Below, in pieces: positions 7,880-15,538 of a stretch of DNA of 64,000 nucleotides. Source of the DNA: Spirochaetaceae bacterium 4572_59 (GTDB lineage Bacteria > Spirochaetota > Spirochaetia > DSM-2461). The stretch is from assembly GCA_002084805.1 (NCBI GenBank), contig NBMC01000004.1:1-64000 (forward strand). Direction: 5' to 3'. The translations under genes and the position numbers were made by a program. The notes under the pieces were generated by a model, which was given only the letters and a program-made list of their open reading frames with translations, did no database searches and had not been told where the DNA came from. The number at the start of each line of letters is the position of its first letter. The first letter of the stretch is position 1.

Positions 7880-8368
7880 TTAGCCCCCTGACAAAACAAC
7901 TTTCTTCTTCATAAGGGCTTCTACGTTAGAAGGCACCATGGAACTGACATCCGCCCCGAGCTGTACGAGTTCCTTGATAGAAGACGATCTCAAAACAAAA
8001 TACTTCTGTTCTGTAGGAAGAAAAACTGTTTCAATATGCGGAGCCAACTGTTTGTTCATCATTGAAAGTTCAAATTCATAACCGAAATCAGCTATATCCC
8101 GTACGCCCCTTAAGATTACACTGATATTATTATTTGTAGCATAATCGACAATAAGGCTGTTCCAGAGGCTTACTTTTACATTAGCGATACCTTCAGTAAT
8201 CTCTTTCATCAGATCAAAACGCTCCTGCGTTTCCAGCTGATATTTTTTATGAAGATTGTTTGAAACAACCACATCCAATGAGTCGAAAAGTTCAGAACCT
8301 CTTTTGATTAGGTTGAGATGTCCATTTGTAGGAGGATCAAAAGATCCTGGAAATACTGCTTTTACCAT
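7880..8368 (-). CDS. coaD: Phosphopantetheine adenylyltransferase
   Basis: Catalyses the fourth step of coenzyme A synthesis, adenylylating 4'-phosphopantetheine. The 162-residue protein starts MVKAVFPGSFDPPTNGHLNLI with the nucleotidyltransferase TNGH motif, and the C-terminal part has the YFVLRSSSIKEL segment typical of CoaD (ISSS form). The frame is open further upstream to 8497, but homology begins at the ATG at 8368. No Shine-Dalgarno sequence is visible there, and a TATACT -10 element ends only 7 bases upstream, so the mRNA may be leaderless. Divergent to a lipoprotein gene. Confidence 0.95.
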   Translation of the reverse strand: MVKAVFPGSFDPPTNGHLNLIKRGSELFDSLDVVVSNNLHKKYQLETQERFDLMKEITEGIANVKVSLWNSLIVDYATNNNISVILRGVRDIADFGYEFELSMMNKQLAPHIETVFLPTEQKYFVLRSSSIKELVQLGADVSSMVPSNVEALMKKKVVLSGG

Positions 8369-8375
8369 AACGCTA

Positions 8376-8403
8376 AGTATAATAATAAAGAGCAAGTAGT
8401 AAA
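8376..8403 (-). promoter_or_regulatory. Promoter of coaD, apparently leaderless
   Basis: On the minus strand TTTACT (8403-8398), a 16-base spacer and TATACT (8381-8376). The predicted start is about 8369-8370, immediately before the coaD ATG at 8368. Confidence 0.45.
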
Positions 8404-8449
8404 TAGAATAGTAATTTATGGTAAAAAAAATAAGAACATTTTTTTTATT

Positions 8450-8478
8450 TTGACAATTTCCTGCGAAATGGATAGACT
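8450..8478 (+). promoter_or_regulatory. Promoter of the lipoprotein gene, apparently leaderless
   Basis: TTGACA at 8450-8455, a 17-base spacer and TAGACT at 8473-8478, with a long A/T-rich tract just upstream resembling an UP element. The predicted start is at 8485-8486, the first base of the ATG of the following gene. No Shine-Dalgarno sequence is seen. Confidence 0.6.
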
Positions 8479-8485
8479 GAGTTCT

Positions 8486-9058
8486 ATGAATAAGCATATA
8501 AATTATCTACTGATAACTATACTACTTGGCGGATTACTTTTTTTATCCTGCCAAAGCATACAGGAGCCTGTAAATGACACTGTTGCCGAAAAAGCTGTGA
8601 ATGAGCCACAAATAGAAGAAACAGCCCCGAAAGAATCACAGGAAGAAGTGATTATAAAGGAAGAATCTAAGTATCAGGTATCTGAGGAAATTTATCAACA
8701 GACTCTTGATGAGATAAAAGAACTGATAGATACACTAAACAAGATTATTTCTAACAGAAAATATAACAAGTGGAAGTTGTTTTTATCAGAAAAGTATATC
8801 AATACTTATAATGATCCTGTAAAATTGAACCAGATATCAGAAGAGTCACAGATACTTTCAGAAAATAAAATAATTCTGAATAATTTGAAAGATTATTTTG
8901 AATGGGTTGTAGTTCCAAGTCGTTCAGCAGCAAGGGTTGATGATATTATTTTTATTGATGATACACAGCTGGTTGTATATATGAATATCAAAGGAAATAA
9001 TACAATTCTTTATCAATTAGAGAAGTTTGATGAAAATTGGGAAATAAGTGTTTGGTAA
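8486..9058 (+). CDS. Predicted lipoprotein, unknown function
   Basis: The start at MNKHINYLL gives a clean signal peptide with a lipobox (LFLSC, Cys about residue 23), so the protein is probably lipid-anchored. An acidic linker rich in Glu, Pro, Ala and Val covers residues 25-65. The remaining 125 residues form an alpha/beta domain ending in hydrophobic strands (VDDIIFIDDTQLVVYMNI, NTILYQLEKFDENWEISVW). The shape resembles small NTF2-like or lipocalin-like stress domains, but no family is assigned. The frame is open upstream to 8318 inside coaD; the lipobox and promoter decide the shorter start. A HEAT-repeat gene follows 42 bases later. Confidence 0.75.
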   Translation: MNKHINYLLITILLGGLLFLSCQSIQEPVNDTVAEKAVNEPQIEETAPKESQEEVIIKEESKYQVSEEIYQQTLDEIKELIDTLNKIISNRKYNKWKLFLSEKYINTYNDPVKLNQISEESQILSENKIILNNLKDYFEWVVVPSRSAARVDDIIFIDDTQLVVYMNIKGNNTILYQLEKFDENWEISVW

Positions 9059-9100
9059 TCAGACAGAATGAATTATATACTGTTAATTAGGGAGTTAAGT

Positions 9101-9802
9101 ATGAAAAAAATTCAATACATTGCTTTGATTCTTATTGCGCTGACAGCTGTTTCAAGTCTCTATGCAGAAGAAAATGAGCAAACTATTGAAGAATTATATC
9201 TTCAAAGTCAGGTAAAAGTAAAAATCATCAAGGCAGAGGCTGATTCAATTGACAGGGATATGAAAATTATCGCTCTTCAGGATATTGAAGAAATGATTGG
9301 AGATGGTCAGGTTTCACCAAGTGATAAACAGATGTTGGGAATTCTTGCGAACCTGGGATCTGAGGGAATCTCCAACCAGGTTATTGAACAGGGTTCTGTT
9401 ATTAACAACTACCCAATGGTAAGAAAAGAAGCTTGCCGTTTACTGGGAGAAGTTGGTGGAGATTATGCACGGGATGCTCTTGTAAATGTTCTTATTTCGG
9501 ACAATGAACCTATGGTTATGTCCGAAGCTGTTGTAGCGTTATCAAAAGTAGGTCCGGATGAACAGGGCATTGTAATAGCTGTTCTTGCTGACTCTATGAG
9601 ATCTCAGACAGCTTTAAACAAAGACAATAATTTTGCCAATGCCTTTATTCTTGCTATCGATAATCTAGCCGTTAACAGTGAAGGAATCGATGATTTGAGA
9701 ATTTTTGAAGAATTGACAAAAATTGCCGATCCAAGAAGTGGCTATATAACAGTCGTCAGGAAGAAAGCATTTGAATTATTAAAAAATCTTCAGAATTTCT
9801 AA
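9101..9802 (+). CDS. Secreted HEAT-repeat protein
   Basis: Starts at ATG 9101 with AGGGAG 6-7 bases upstream; an upstream in-frame start at 9068 lacks a ribosome site. Residues 1-22 form a signal peptide with cleavage likely after SLYA. The mature part has alpha-helical repeats of about 30 residues with HEAT/PBS-type consensus, clearest in VRKEACRLLGEVGGDYARDALVNVL and the next repeat VMSEAVVALSKVG. HEAT solenoids are protein-protein scaffolds; the partner is unknown. It may be co-transcribed with the preceding lipoprotein and ends at a strong bidirectional terminator. Confidence 0.75.
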   Translation: MKKIQYIALILIALTAVSSLYAEENEQTIEELYLQSQVKVKIIKAEADSIDRDMKIIALQDIEEMIGDGQVSPSDKQMLGILANLGSEGISNQVIEQGSVINNYPMVRKEACRLLGEVGGDYARDALVNVLISDNEPMVMSEAVVALSKVGPDEQGIVIAVLADSMRSQTALNKDNNFANAFILAIDNLAVNSEGIDDLRIFEELTKIADPRSGYITVVRKKAFELLKNLQNF

Positions 9803-9816
9803 TTAACAAAACAGAT

Positions 9817-9851
9817 AAAAAAAGGGGACTTTTAAAAAGTCCCCTTTTTTT
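9817..9851. terminator. Bidirectional terminator between convergent genes
   Basis: GGGGACTTTT (9824-9833) and AAAAGTCCCC (9835-9844) form a near-perfect hairpin flanked by an A-run on the left and a T-run on the right. It can terminate the HEAT-repeat gene on the plus strand and the zinc-ribbon protein gene (9850-10254) on the minus strand. Confidence 0.88.
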
Positions 9852-10254
9852 ATAGTATTTCTTTTTTTAATCTATTACGCCAATCGGGCTGTTCTTCTTT
9901 CGCTTCTTCATATTCAATTTCTTTAATAATCTGGAAATTCTTATTCTGATTATTCTCATAATTAATGATTCCGAACTTTCCGTTTCCAAGGTAAACAATT
10001 TTTTCGTTTTCCTTAACAGATTCGTTTTTTGCCAGATTCTTAATGATACAATCAAAATGTGCAGGTTCTCCCGTAGACTTTTCAGTTATAGCAGAACTGA
10101 GATCCCTTATATTTTTCCCGCAAATAGAACATAAAAAAGATGGTCCGCCGTATGATGAAATATTCTTACTATTCCTCTTCCCTTTGTAACGGTTTCTGTT
10201 GTTATTCCGTTTAGGGGGGGTATTACTGGAACTTGACGCCACTTTTATCCTCAT
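9850..10254 (-). CDS. Small basic protein with Cys/His cluster, unknown function
   Basis: A 134-residue protein. Residues 1-35 are Ser/Asn/Arg/Lys rich and look disordered, possibly nucleic-acid binding. Residues 40-70 hold CSICGKNI and HFDC, a plausible single zinc site. The rest is charged and ends in helical KKEIL. It is the last gene of the HD-GYP/yraN cluster and overlaps the preceding 54-residue gene by 32 bases. Function is unknown; the zinc site and context suggest an RNA or ribosome link, which is only inference. Confidence 0.6.
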   Translation of the reverse strand: MRIKVASSSSNTPPKRNNNRNRYKGKRNSKNISSYGGPSFLCSICGKNIRDLSSAITEKSTGEPAHFDCIIKNLAKNESVKENEKIVYLGNGKFGIINYENNQNKNFQIIKEIEYEEAKEEQPDWRNRLKKEIL

Positions 10255-10387
10255 TCATATTAACAATTTCATTTGTCAAGGTAGCCGCAATTCTAACAAT
10301 AGCTTGGTCCATATAGGATCTATCATCAATTTTATGCTTTAACTCGACAAGTTTTCTAGGATCAGTATTTTTTGCAATACGTACCAT
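10223..10387 (-). CDS. Small conserved-looking protein, 54 residues
   Basis: Starts MVRIAKNTDPRKLVELKHKI at ATG 10387. GGAG lies 6 bases before this ATG and a longer purine-rich tract lies just upstream, which makes it the likely start although the frame is open to 10420. The protein is helical and basic with no signal peptide. It overlaps the following 134-residue gene by 32 bases and lies 16 bases after yraN, so it is translated from the same message. No function is recognised. Confidence 0.55.
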   Translation of the reverse strand: MVRIAKNTDPRKLVELKHKIDDRSYMDQAIVRIAATLTNEIVNMNEDKSGVKFQ

Positions 10388-10403
10388 TCGGAGCTCCTTC
10401 TCC

Positions 10404-10751
10404 CTATATAATGTTTTCAATATGATTAAGTTCTTCCATCCTCCGTGACAAAAGAATTAAATCAAATCCAACTTCACAGTCTCCATATTCCGGATTTTCC
10501 TGAAAGAAAATCTCTGCCAGAATTTGGAGTCTACGAATTTTAGCCTTATTTATACTGAAATGTAAATCCTCCCAGAGGGCTGATTTCCAAGTTTTTACTT
10601 CAAAAAAGACTAATTTATTATCCCTTACAGCTATTATATCGACTTCTCCGACAGCTTTCCTGAAGTTTCTTTTTACAATTCTAAAATTCTGTTCAATTAA
10701 ATATTCACTAGCCTTATTTTCTCCCCATGCACCTCTCAAATGAGAGATCAT
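10404..10751 (-). CDS. yraN: YraN/UPF0102 family nuclease-like protein
   Basis: A 115-residue UPF0102 protein with the restriction-endonuclease-like core: RGAWGENKASEYL, RNFRKAVGEVDIIA and LVFFEVKTW. The last two carry the D-E-K residues of the PD-(D/E)xK fold. The family is widespread and probably acts on branched or damaged DNA; the exact role is unsettled. It overlaps the HD-GYP gene stop by 4 bases. In many bacteria yraN follows rplS-rnhB; here it lies downstream of rplS with an HD-GYP gene in between. Confidence 0.9.
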   Translation of the reverse strand: MISHLRGAWGENKASEYLIEQNFRIVKRNFRKAVGEVDIIAVRDNKLVFFEVKTWKSALWEDLHFSINKAKIRRLQILAEIFFQENPEYGDCEVGFDLILLSRRMEELNHIENII

Positions 10752-11878
10752 TTCTCAACCAGGAGAGAGTTCAGGTCAACAGCTTTAACAATAAACATAT
10801 CCTTTTTTTCAAGAAGGTTCAAAACGGGACCCATATCACCGGGGTACTCTTTACCATCGGCATCAATCAATGTGATCACTACAGGACGCAAGGGTGCTTC
10901 AGGATTCCCTTTAATAACCCTTGCGACCGTTGAATCATTAAGCATGACGATACTACCCAAAGGATAGATACCCATACTCTTGATAAAATATCTAAGAATC
11001 TCCGGATCAAATTTTCTGGCGTTATCACTGATAATATTCTTCATGGCCTCATAACCGATCATAGAGTTCCTGTATGGTCTTTCACTAACCATTGCTTCAA
11101 AAGCATCAGCTATGGAAACGATACGGGCCTCCAGAAGGATATCATCATTCTTCTTACCCTGAGGATATCCCTCACCGTCCCAACGCTCATGATGTTCCAA
11201 GGCGATTCGGGCAATGCTATCTTCATATTTTAATTCTTTGGAAATTATCTGGTAGGAAAAAACAGGATGACTTTTCAACTTAGTCATTTCTTCAGGATTG
11301 AGTCCATCTTTTTTAGATTTGATTTCTTCGGGGATCCTCATCATCCCAATGTCATGCAAAATAGCACCGTTACAAAGTTGTATCAACTTAGGCCGGGGGC
11401 GATCCATTGCAAACCCGATAGTAAGAGAGAGAATGGCTGTATTAAGGGCACTTTTGGCAATTGCTTTATGAACACTATTATGTGTCAGAACCATTCTGAC
11501 AGACTGAATATACTTGTCTTCAACGGTATCAACAAGCTTGCTTGATAGCTGATCCAGCTCTGCCACATCGATATCTTCCATCTGATTAATCCGATTAAAC
11601 AGATCATCAAGCTTATCCAGAGTCTCATTATAGATGGCAGAAAGTTCTTTATCCGATGGAATCCCCCAGAGAAGCTTACTGTTCATGAGATCTTCGTTTT
11701 GAGTTTCTACAAACTGCCCTTCTGAAAGAACTTCATCCACCTGCCATTTATCCAGACGTGAAAGATCTTTTTCTCTGATTGGAACACCAGCAGGAATAAA
11801 AAGGGTATCTTCATCAATATATACAGGTTTATTACAACTTAAACCTGGTTTTAGATCAGTAACTTTATAATGATTCAT
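10748..11878 (-). CDS. HD-GYP domain protein, probable c-di-GMP phosphodiesterase
   Basis: A 376-residue cytoplasmic protein. The N-terminal 90 residues (KVTDLKPGLSCNKPVYIDEDTLFIPAG) resemble the small domain found before many HD-GYP modules. The catalytic domain has HDIGMMRIPEEI, a further His in KLKSHPVFSYQII and EHHERWDGEGYPQG, i.e. both the HD pair and the GYP loop. HD-GYP enzymes hydrolyse c-di-GMP to GMP or pGpG. The C-terminal 70 residues are a beta-rich tail (GSIVMLNDSTVARVIKGNPEAP) seen in similar spirochaete proteins. A Shine-Dalgarno AAGG lies before the ATG. It is 119 bases from rplS, beyond its terminator. Confidence 0.9.
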   Translation of the reverse strand: MNHYKVTDLKPGLSCNKPVYIDEDTLFIPAGVPIREKDLSRLDKWQVDEVLSEGQFVETQNEDLMNSKLLWGIPSDKELSAIYNETLDKLDDLFNRINQMEDIDVAELDQLSSKLVDTVEDKYIQSVRMVLTHNSVHKAIAKSALNTAILSLTIGFAMDRPRPKLIQLCNGAILHDIGMMRIPEEIKSKKDGLNPEEMTKLKSHPVFSYQIISKELKYEDSIARIALEHHERWDGEGYPQGKKNDDILLEARIVSIADAFEAMVSERPYRNSMIGYEAMKNIISDNARKFDPEILRYFIKSMGIYPLGSIVMLNDSTVARVIKGNPEAPLRPVVITLIDADGKEYPGDMGPVLNLLEKKDMFIVKAVDLNSLLVEK

Positions 11879-11963
11879 ATTCTCAGACCTTATAATAATT
11901 CAAAATTTAATAATCATTATAAATATATCATGAATAGAATTGAAATGATGCATATTTTTTCAT

Positions 11964-11990
11964 AAAAAAAAAGCTTCCCGAGGGAAGCCT
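11964..11990 (-). terminator. Rho-independent terminator after rplS
   Basis: GCTTCC(C) and (G)GGAAGC at 11973-11988 form a 6-7 bp stem with a small loop, followed on the minus strand by a run of nine T. It closes the ffh-rplS operon. Confidence 0.85.
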
Positions 11991-11996
11991 TTAAAA

Positions 11997-12362
11997 TTAA
12001 GCATTCTTTTTTAATTTTCTTTTCATGAGCTGCTTGACTTTCGCTGCCTTACCTACCCGATCACGGATATAATAAAGTTTAGCACGTCGAACCTTACCCA
12101 TTCTTGAAACTTCAATCTTATCGATTTTAGGTGAGTGAATGGGGAAAATTCTTTCTACCCCAACCCCGTAAGAGATTTTACGAACAGTTACAGTTCTGTT
12201 AATCCCTGTATTGTTCAGAGCGATAACCAGACCTTCATAAATCTGAATTCTCTCTGTTTTACCTTCGATAATTTTAAAGTGAACCTTGATAGTGTCACCA
12301 ATTCTGAAATTTTCAGCATTATCTTTTAACTGTTCAGCTCCAACAGCACGTATGATATCCAT
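11997..12362 (-). CDS. rplS: 50S ribosomal protein L19
   Basis: A 121-residue basic protein with the L19 core: [30 protein letters not shown] and the C-terminal [18 protein letters not shown]19 lies at the 30S-50S interface. The frame contains ATGs at 12371, 12368 and 12362. AGGAGG directly precedes the first one, so the ATG at 12362 with a 9-base spacing is the likely start. Last gene of the ffh operon. Confidence 0.96.
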   Translation of the reverse strand: MDIIRAVGAEQLKDNAENFRIGDTIKVHFKIIEGKTERIQIYEGLVIALNNTGINRTVTVRKISYGVGVERIFPIHSPKIDKIEVSRMGKVRRAKLYYIRDRVGKAAKVKQLMKRKLKKNA

Positions 12363-12399
12363 ATACATCATCCTCCTGTCTATTTTCTTTCATCATCCA

Positions 12400-13095
12400 T
12401 CAACATTTTGCTTCATCAGAGATTTTATTCAAATCAAGTAAATCTGGACGATTCAATTCTGTCTTTTCTACACGCTTTTTCAAGCGCCATTTTTCAATAT
12501 TAGCATGGTGACCAGAAAGCAATATTTCCGGGACCTTGTTCTCTCGAAAAACTTCCGGTCTTGTATAATGAGGATACTCAAGAAGAGGTCCCTGAAAACT
12601 TTCTTCTTCCAGCGATTCTCTTGTTATAACCCCGTCGCAGAGGCGATAAATACTGTCAATAACAACAAGTGAAGATATTTCACCTGATGAAATCACATAG
12701 TCACCGATACAGACTTCGTCATCAACATACTCGTCAATAACCCTCTGATCGATCCCCTCATATCTACCGCAGATAAGTACTATTTCTTCTTCCTGAGCCA
12801 GTTCTTCAGCCAGCTTCTGCTTATATTGAACACCGGATGGTGTGGGAAAAACAGTTCTTTTTGACAGAGCGCCAACTGAATCTAATGCTCCAGCCAGTGG
12901 TTCCGCCTTTAAAACCATTCCTGCACCACCACCATAGGGTGCATCATCACAGGTTCTATGCCGATCAAGGGCAAAATCCCTTATATTGACCAACTCATAT
13001 TGAATCAAGCCCTTCTCTACCGCTTTTTCCATAATTGAACTCTTAAAAAAACTTTCAATTATTTCAGGAAATAAAGTTAATACTGTAAACTTCAA
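12400..13095 (-). CDS. trmD: tRNA (guanine-37-N1) methyltransferase
   Basis: SPOUT-fold enzyme that methylates G37 next to the anticodon and prevents frameshifting. Recognised from MKFTVLTLFPEIIESFF, DDAPYGGGAGMVLK (SAM/tRNA site), VLICGRYEGIDQRVIDEYVDDE and the trefoil-knot segment SIGDYVISSGE. The length of 231 residues is normal. Its ATG overlaps the rimM stop by 4 bases, indicating coupling. Confidence 0.97.
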   Translation of the reverse strand: MKFTVLTLFPEIIESFFKSSIMEKAVEKGLIQYELVNIRDFALDRHRTCDDAPYGGGAGMVLKAEPLAGALDSVGALSKRTVFPTPSGVQYKQKLAEELAQEEEIVLICGRYEGIDQRVIDEYVDDEVCIGDYVISSGEISSLVVIDSIYRLCDGVITRESLEEESFQGPLLEYPHYTRPEVFRENKVPEILLSGHHANIEKWRLKKRVEKTELNRPDLLDLNKISDEAKC

Positions 13096-13595
13096 TCCAA
13101 TATCCAGCTTTCAAGCAGTTCAATTTCTTTTTTTTCTATATCAATTGGACCAATAAATACAGCATTAAAGGGTATAAACTTCATTTGCTCATCCTTCAGG
13201 ATTACTTCAAGAAGATCTGTACCGCCGCCTTCCATTATAGAATTAACGACACCGATCGATTTCCCTTTCAGCATTACCTTACAACCGTTTAGATCCGCAT
13301 GATAGAATTCATTGTCGTCCAGTGAAGATCCCATCTCCCGGGGTACCCATATCTCCCAACCGGAGTACAGCTTACCCTCTTCAGGAGAGTTAATTCCTTT
13401 CAACTTCAGAAGAAGTTGATCCCCGTTAGGCTTAATCTCTTCGATCTCAAACCTTCGGGAAGAATTATTTTTTTTCAGAAAAACAGAACTCAATTTAAAA
13501 AAGTGTTCCGTATCCCCTGAAAAACTCTTCACCTTCAAATAGCCCCGGACTCCATGAGTAGTCCGCACAGCTCCGATTGCTATTTGATCACTCAT
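13092..13595 (-). CDS. rimM: 16S rRNA processing / 30S maturation protein RimM
   Basis: A 167-residue two-domain protein: an N-terminal beta-barrel starting IAIGAVRTTHGVRGYLKVKSF and a C-terminal PRC-barrel including DLNGCKVMLKGKSIGVVNSIMEGGGTDLLEV and PFNAVFI. RimM binds the 30S head with S19 during assembly. It overlaps trmD by 4 bases and shares one base with khpA. Confidence 0.95.
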   Translation of the reverse strand: MSDQIAIGAVRTTHGVRGYLKVKSFSGDTEHFFKLSSVFLKKNNSSRRFEIEEIKPNGDQLLLKLKGINSPEEGKLYSGWEIWVPREMGSSLDDNEFYHADLNGCKVMLKGKSIGVVNSIMEGGGTDLLEVILKDEQMKFIPFNAVFIGPIDIEKKEIELLESWILD

Positions 13596-13828
13596 TAGTC
13601 CAGAATTTCCAGCACAAATCTTTTTCCAGTTTTATTTGCGGATGCGCTCAGAATTGTTCTCACAGCCTTGGCTATACGCCCATGCTTACCGATTACTTTT
13701 CCGATATCATCATCTGCAACTTTTAATTCCAGAATAGTGGATTTCTCGCCTTCAATCATGTTAACTACAACATTATCAGCATCATCCACCAGTGACTTTG
13801 CTATAAACTCAACTAATTCTTTTTCCAC
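13595..13828 (-). CDS. khpA: KH-domain RNA-binding protein KhpA
   Basis: A 77-residue single type II KH domain with the GxxG loop in IGKVIGKHGRIAKAVR (GKHG). The protein is typically found between rpsP and rimM, as here. KhpA/KhpB complexes bind many RNAs and affect cell division and translation in Gram-positive bacteria; its role in spirochaetes is inferred. Confidence 0.93.
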   Translation of the reverse strand: MEKELVEFIAKSLVDDADNVVVNMIEGEKSTILELKVADDDIGKVIGKHGRIAKAVRTILSASANKTGKRFVLEILD

Positions 13829-13843
13829 AATAACTCCTGATGA

Positions 13844-14095
13844 TTACTCTTTAATGGTGAAATTGTTTTTGTTCAGAAGTCTGCGAACAGTATCTGTTGG
13901 TTGAGCACCTTTGTTCAGCCATTCGCGAACTCTAGTCTCTTCAAACTTAACCTGACGATCTTCTGCTTCCACCGGATGGTAGTAACCAAGCTCTTCAATG
14001 GTGCGACCATCTCTGGGAGCCCGTGAATCCATAACAACTATTCTGTAATAGGGACGCTTTTTTGTTCCCATTCTTTTCAATCTTATCTTAACCAC
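13844..14095 (-). CDS. rpsP: 30S ribosomal protein S16
   Basis: An 83-residue protein starting [21 protein letters not shown], followed by [17 protein letters not shown], the hallmark S16 region. S16 is an early 30S assembly protein. It follows ffh by 18 bases in the classic ffh-rpsP-rimM-trmD-rplS order. Confidence 0.98.
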   Translation of the reverse strand: MVKIRLKRMGTKKRPYYRIVVMDSRAPRDGRTIEELGYYHPVEAEDRQVKFEETRVREWLNKGAQPTDTVRRLLNKNNFTIKE

Positions 14096-14113
14096 TTAAA
14101 TGATCTCCTGAGT

Positions 14114-15448
14114 TTAAGACATACCACCAAGCTGAGACATAAGCTGAGCTTGATATTTCTTATTTTTGCTGATTTTTTTCATCATCAGCTTCATCTTCTC
14201 GAAATTCTTCAAAAGTCTGTTCACATCAGCTACGGTTGATCCGCTACCAAGGGCTATCCTTCGTTTACGAGGTGGACCGATAATCCGATGATTCCGTCTC
14301 TCCTGAATCGTCATTGAGAGAATAATAGCTTCCTCACGCTTAATGGACTTCTCGTCAATATCATCCTCGCTAATTTTCCCTGCCAATCCGGGAAGCATAC
14401 CGAGAAGTGATTGAACACTGCCCATTTTACGCATTTTTTGAAACTGCTCCAGATAGTCCTCCAGATTAAAAGTAGCCGAAGCCATTTTCTTCTGCAGATC
14501 CAGAGCATCTTCTTCAGAAGCCTGCTCCTGAGCTTTTTCTACCAGAGTTACAATATCACCCATCCCGAGTATACGGGAAGCGATTCGCTCTGGATAGAAA
14601 GGCTCAAGATCATTTATTTTTTCACCAACTCCGATAAACTTAATTGGTTTCCCCGTGATGCTCTTGAGGGAAAGAGCAGCACCGCCGCGTGTATCGGAGT
14701 CAAACTTACTTAATATAACACCACTAAGCTCCAATTCTTCGTTAAAAGTCTTGGCAATATCAGCAGCGCTCTGACCGGTCATGGCATCAGCAACCAGAAG
14801 AGTTTCTTCGGGTTTTACTATATTCTTGATATCATGAATTTCTTTCATCATATCCGCATCGATCTGCAGGCGACCGGCCGTATCGATAATTACAGCATTA
14901 TACTGGAATTTCTTTGCATGTTTAAGAGCATTTTTAGCTATTTTTACAGCATTTTTTGTTTCTTCCTTGTAAACATCAACACCAATCTGCTCTCCAAGGA
15001 CTGTCAACTGCTGAACAGCCGCCGGACGAACGAGGTCACAGGCAACTAAAAGTGGTCTTCGGCCTTCGCTCTTCAATCTTGCCGCCAACTTAGCAGCAGT
15101 AGTTGTCTTACCCGAACCCTGCAAACCAAGGAAAAGGATAGAAGAAACCGTATCGGGTCCCTTCAGTTCAAGATCTTGTCTGCTATCTCCCAGAAGTGAC
15201 ACCATACGATCATGAACGATTTTTGTAAACATCTGGCCGGGATCAACAGCCTTTAAAACATTTTCACCCCGGGCATCTTCAATAGTTCGGTTTACAAAAC
15301 GTCTAACCACACGAAGATTAACATCCGCATCGAGAAGAGCCAGTTTAATCTCATTTACAGCATCTTCAATATTTTTATCTGAAATTTTCCCCTTCCCAGA
15401 CATCTGCCGGGATATATCAGAAAATTTCTCGGTTAATTTTTCAAGCAT
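14114..15448 (-). CDS. ffh: Signal recognition particle protein Ffh
   Basis: SRP54 GTPase that targets membrane proteins to the translocon. N domain (residues 1-90), then the G domain with P-loop GLQGSGKTTTAAKL, DTAGRLQID and TKFDSDTRGGAA-type motifs, then an M domain from about residue 300 with Met-rich helices (KMRKMGSVQSLLGMLPG, KMKLMMKKISKNKK) and the RNA-binding RRNHRIIGPPRKRRIALGSG loop. At 444 residues it is full length. First gene of the operon. Confidence 0.97.
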   Translation of the reverse strand: MLEKLTEKFSDISRQMSGKGKISDKNIEDAVNEIKLALLDADVNLRVVRRFVNRTIEDARGENVLKAVDPGQMFTKIVHDRMVSLLGDSRQDLELKGPDTVSSILFLGLQGSGKTTTAAKLAARLKSEGRRPLLVACDLVRPAAVQQLTVLGEQIGVDVYKEETKNAVKIAKNALKHAKKFQYNAVIIDTAGRLQIDADMMKEIHDIKNIVKPEETLLVADAMTGQSAADIAKTFNEELELSGVILSKFDSDTRGGAALSLKSITGKPIKFIGVGEKINDLEPFYPERIASRILGMGDIVTLVEKAQEQASEEDALDLQKKMASATFNLEDYLEQFQKMRKMGSVQSLLGMLPGLAGKISEDDIDEKSIKREEAIILSMTIQERRNHRIIGPPRKRRIALGSGSTVADVNRLLKNFEKMKLMMKKISKNKKYQAQLMSQLGGMS

Positions 15449-15485
15449 AAAACTTTAAACAACCCTTAAAAAAAGTTTTCCAGAT

Positions 15486-15514
15486 TTTATACCGCGTACA
15501 GTCATAACTGTCAA
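15486..15514 (-). promoter_or_regulatory. Near-consensus sigma-70 promoter of the ffh operon
   Basis: On the minus strand TTGACA (15514-15509), a 17-base spacer and TATAAA (15491-15486). The predicted start near 15479 gives a leader of about 31 bases before ffh. Confidence 0.78.
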
Positions 15515-15538
15515 CACCGTATTATCTAAACCATGATA

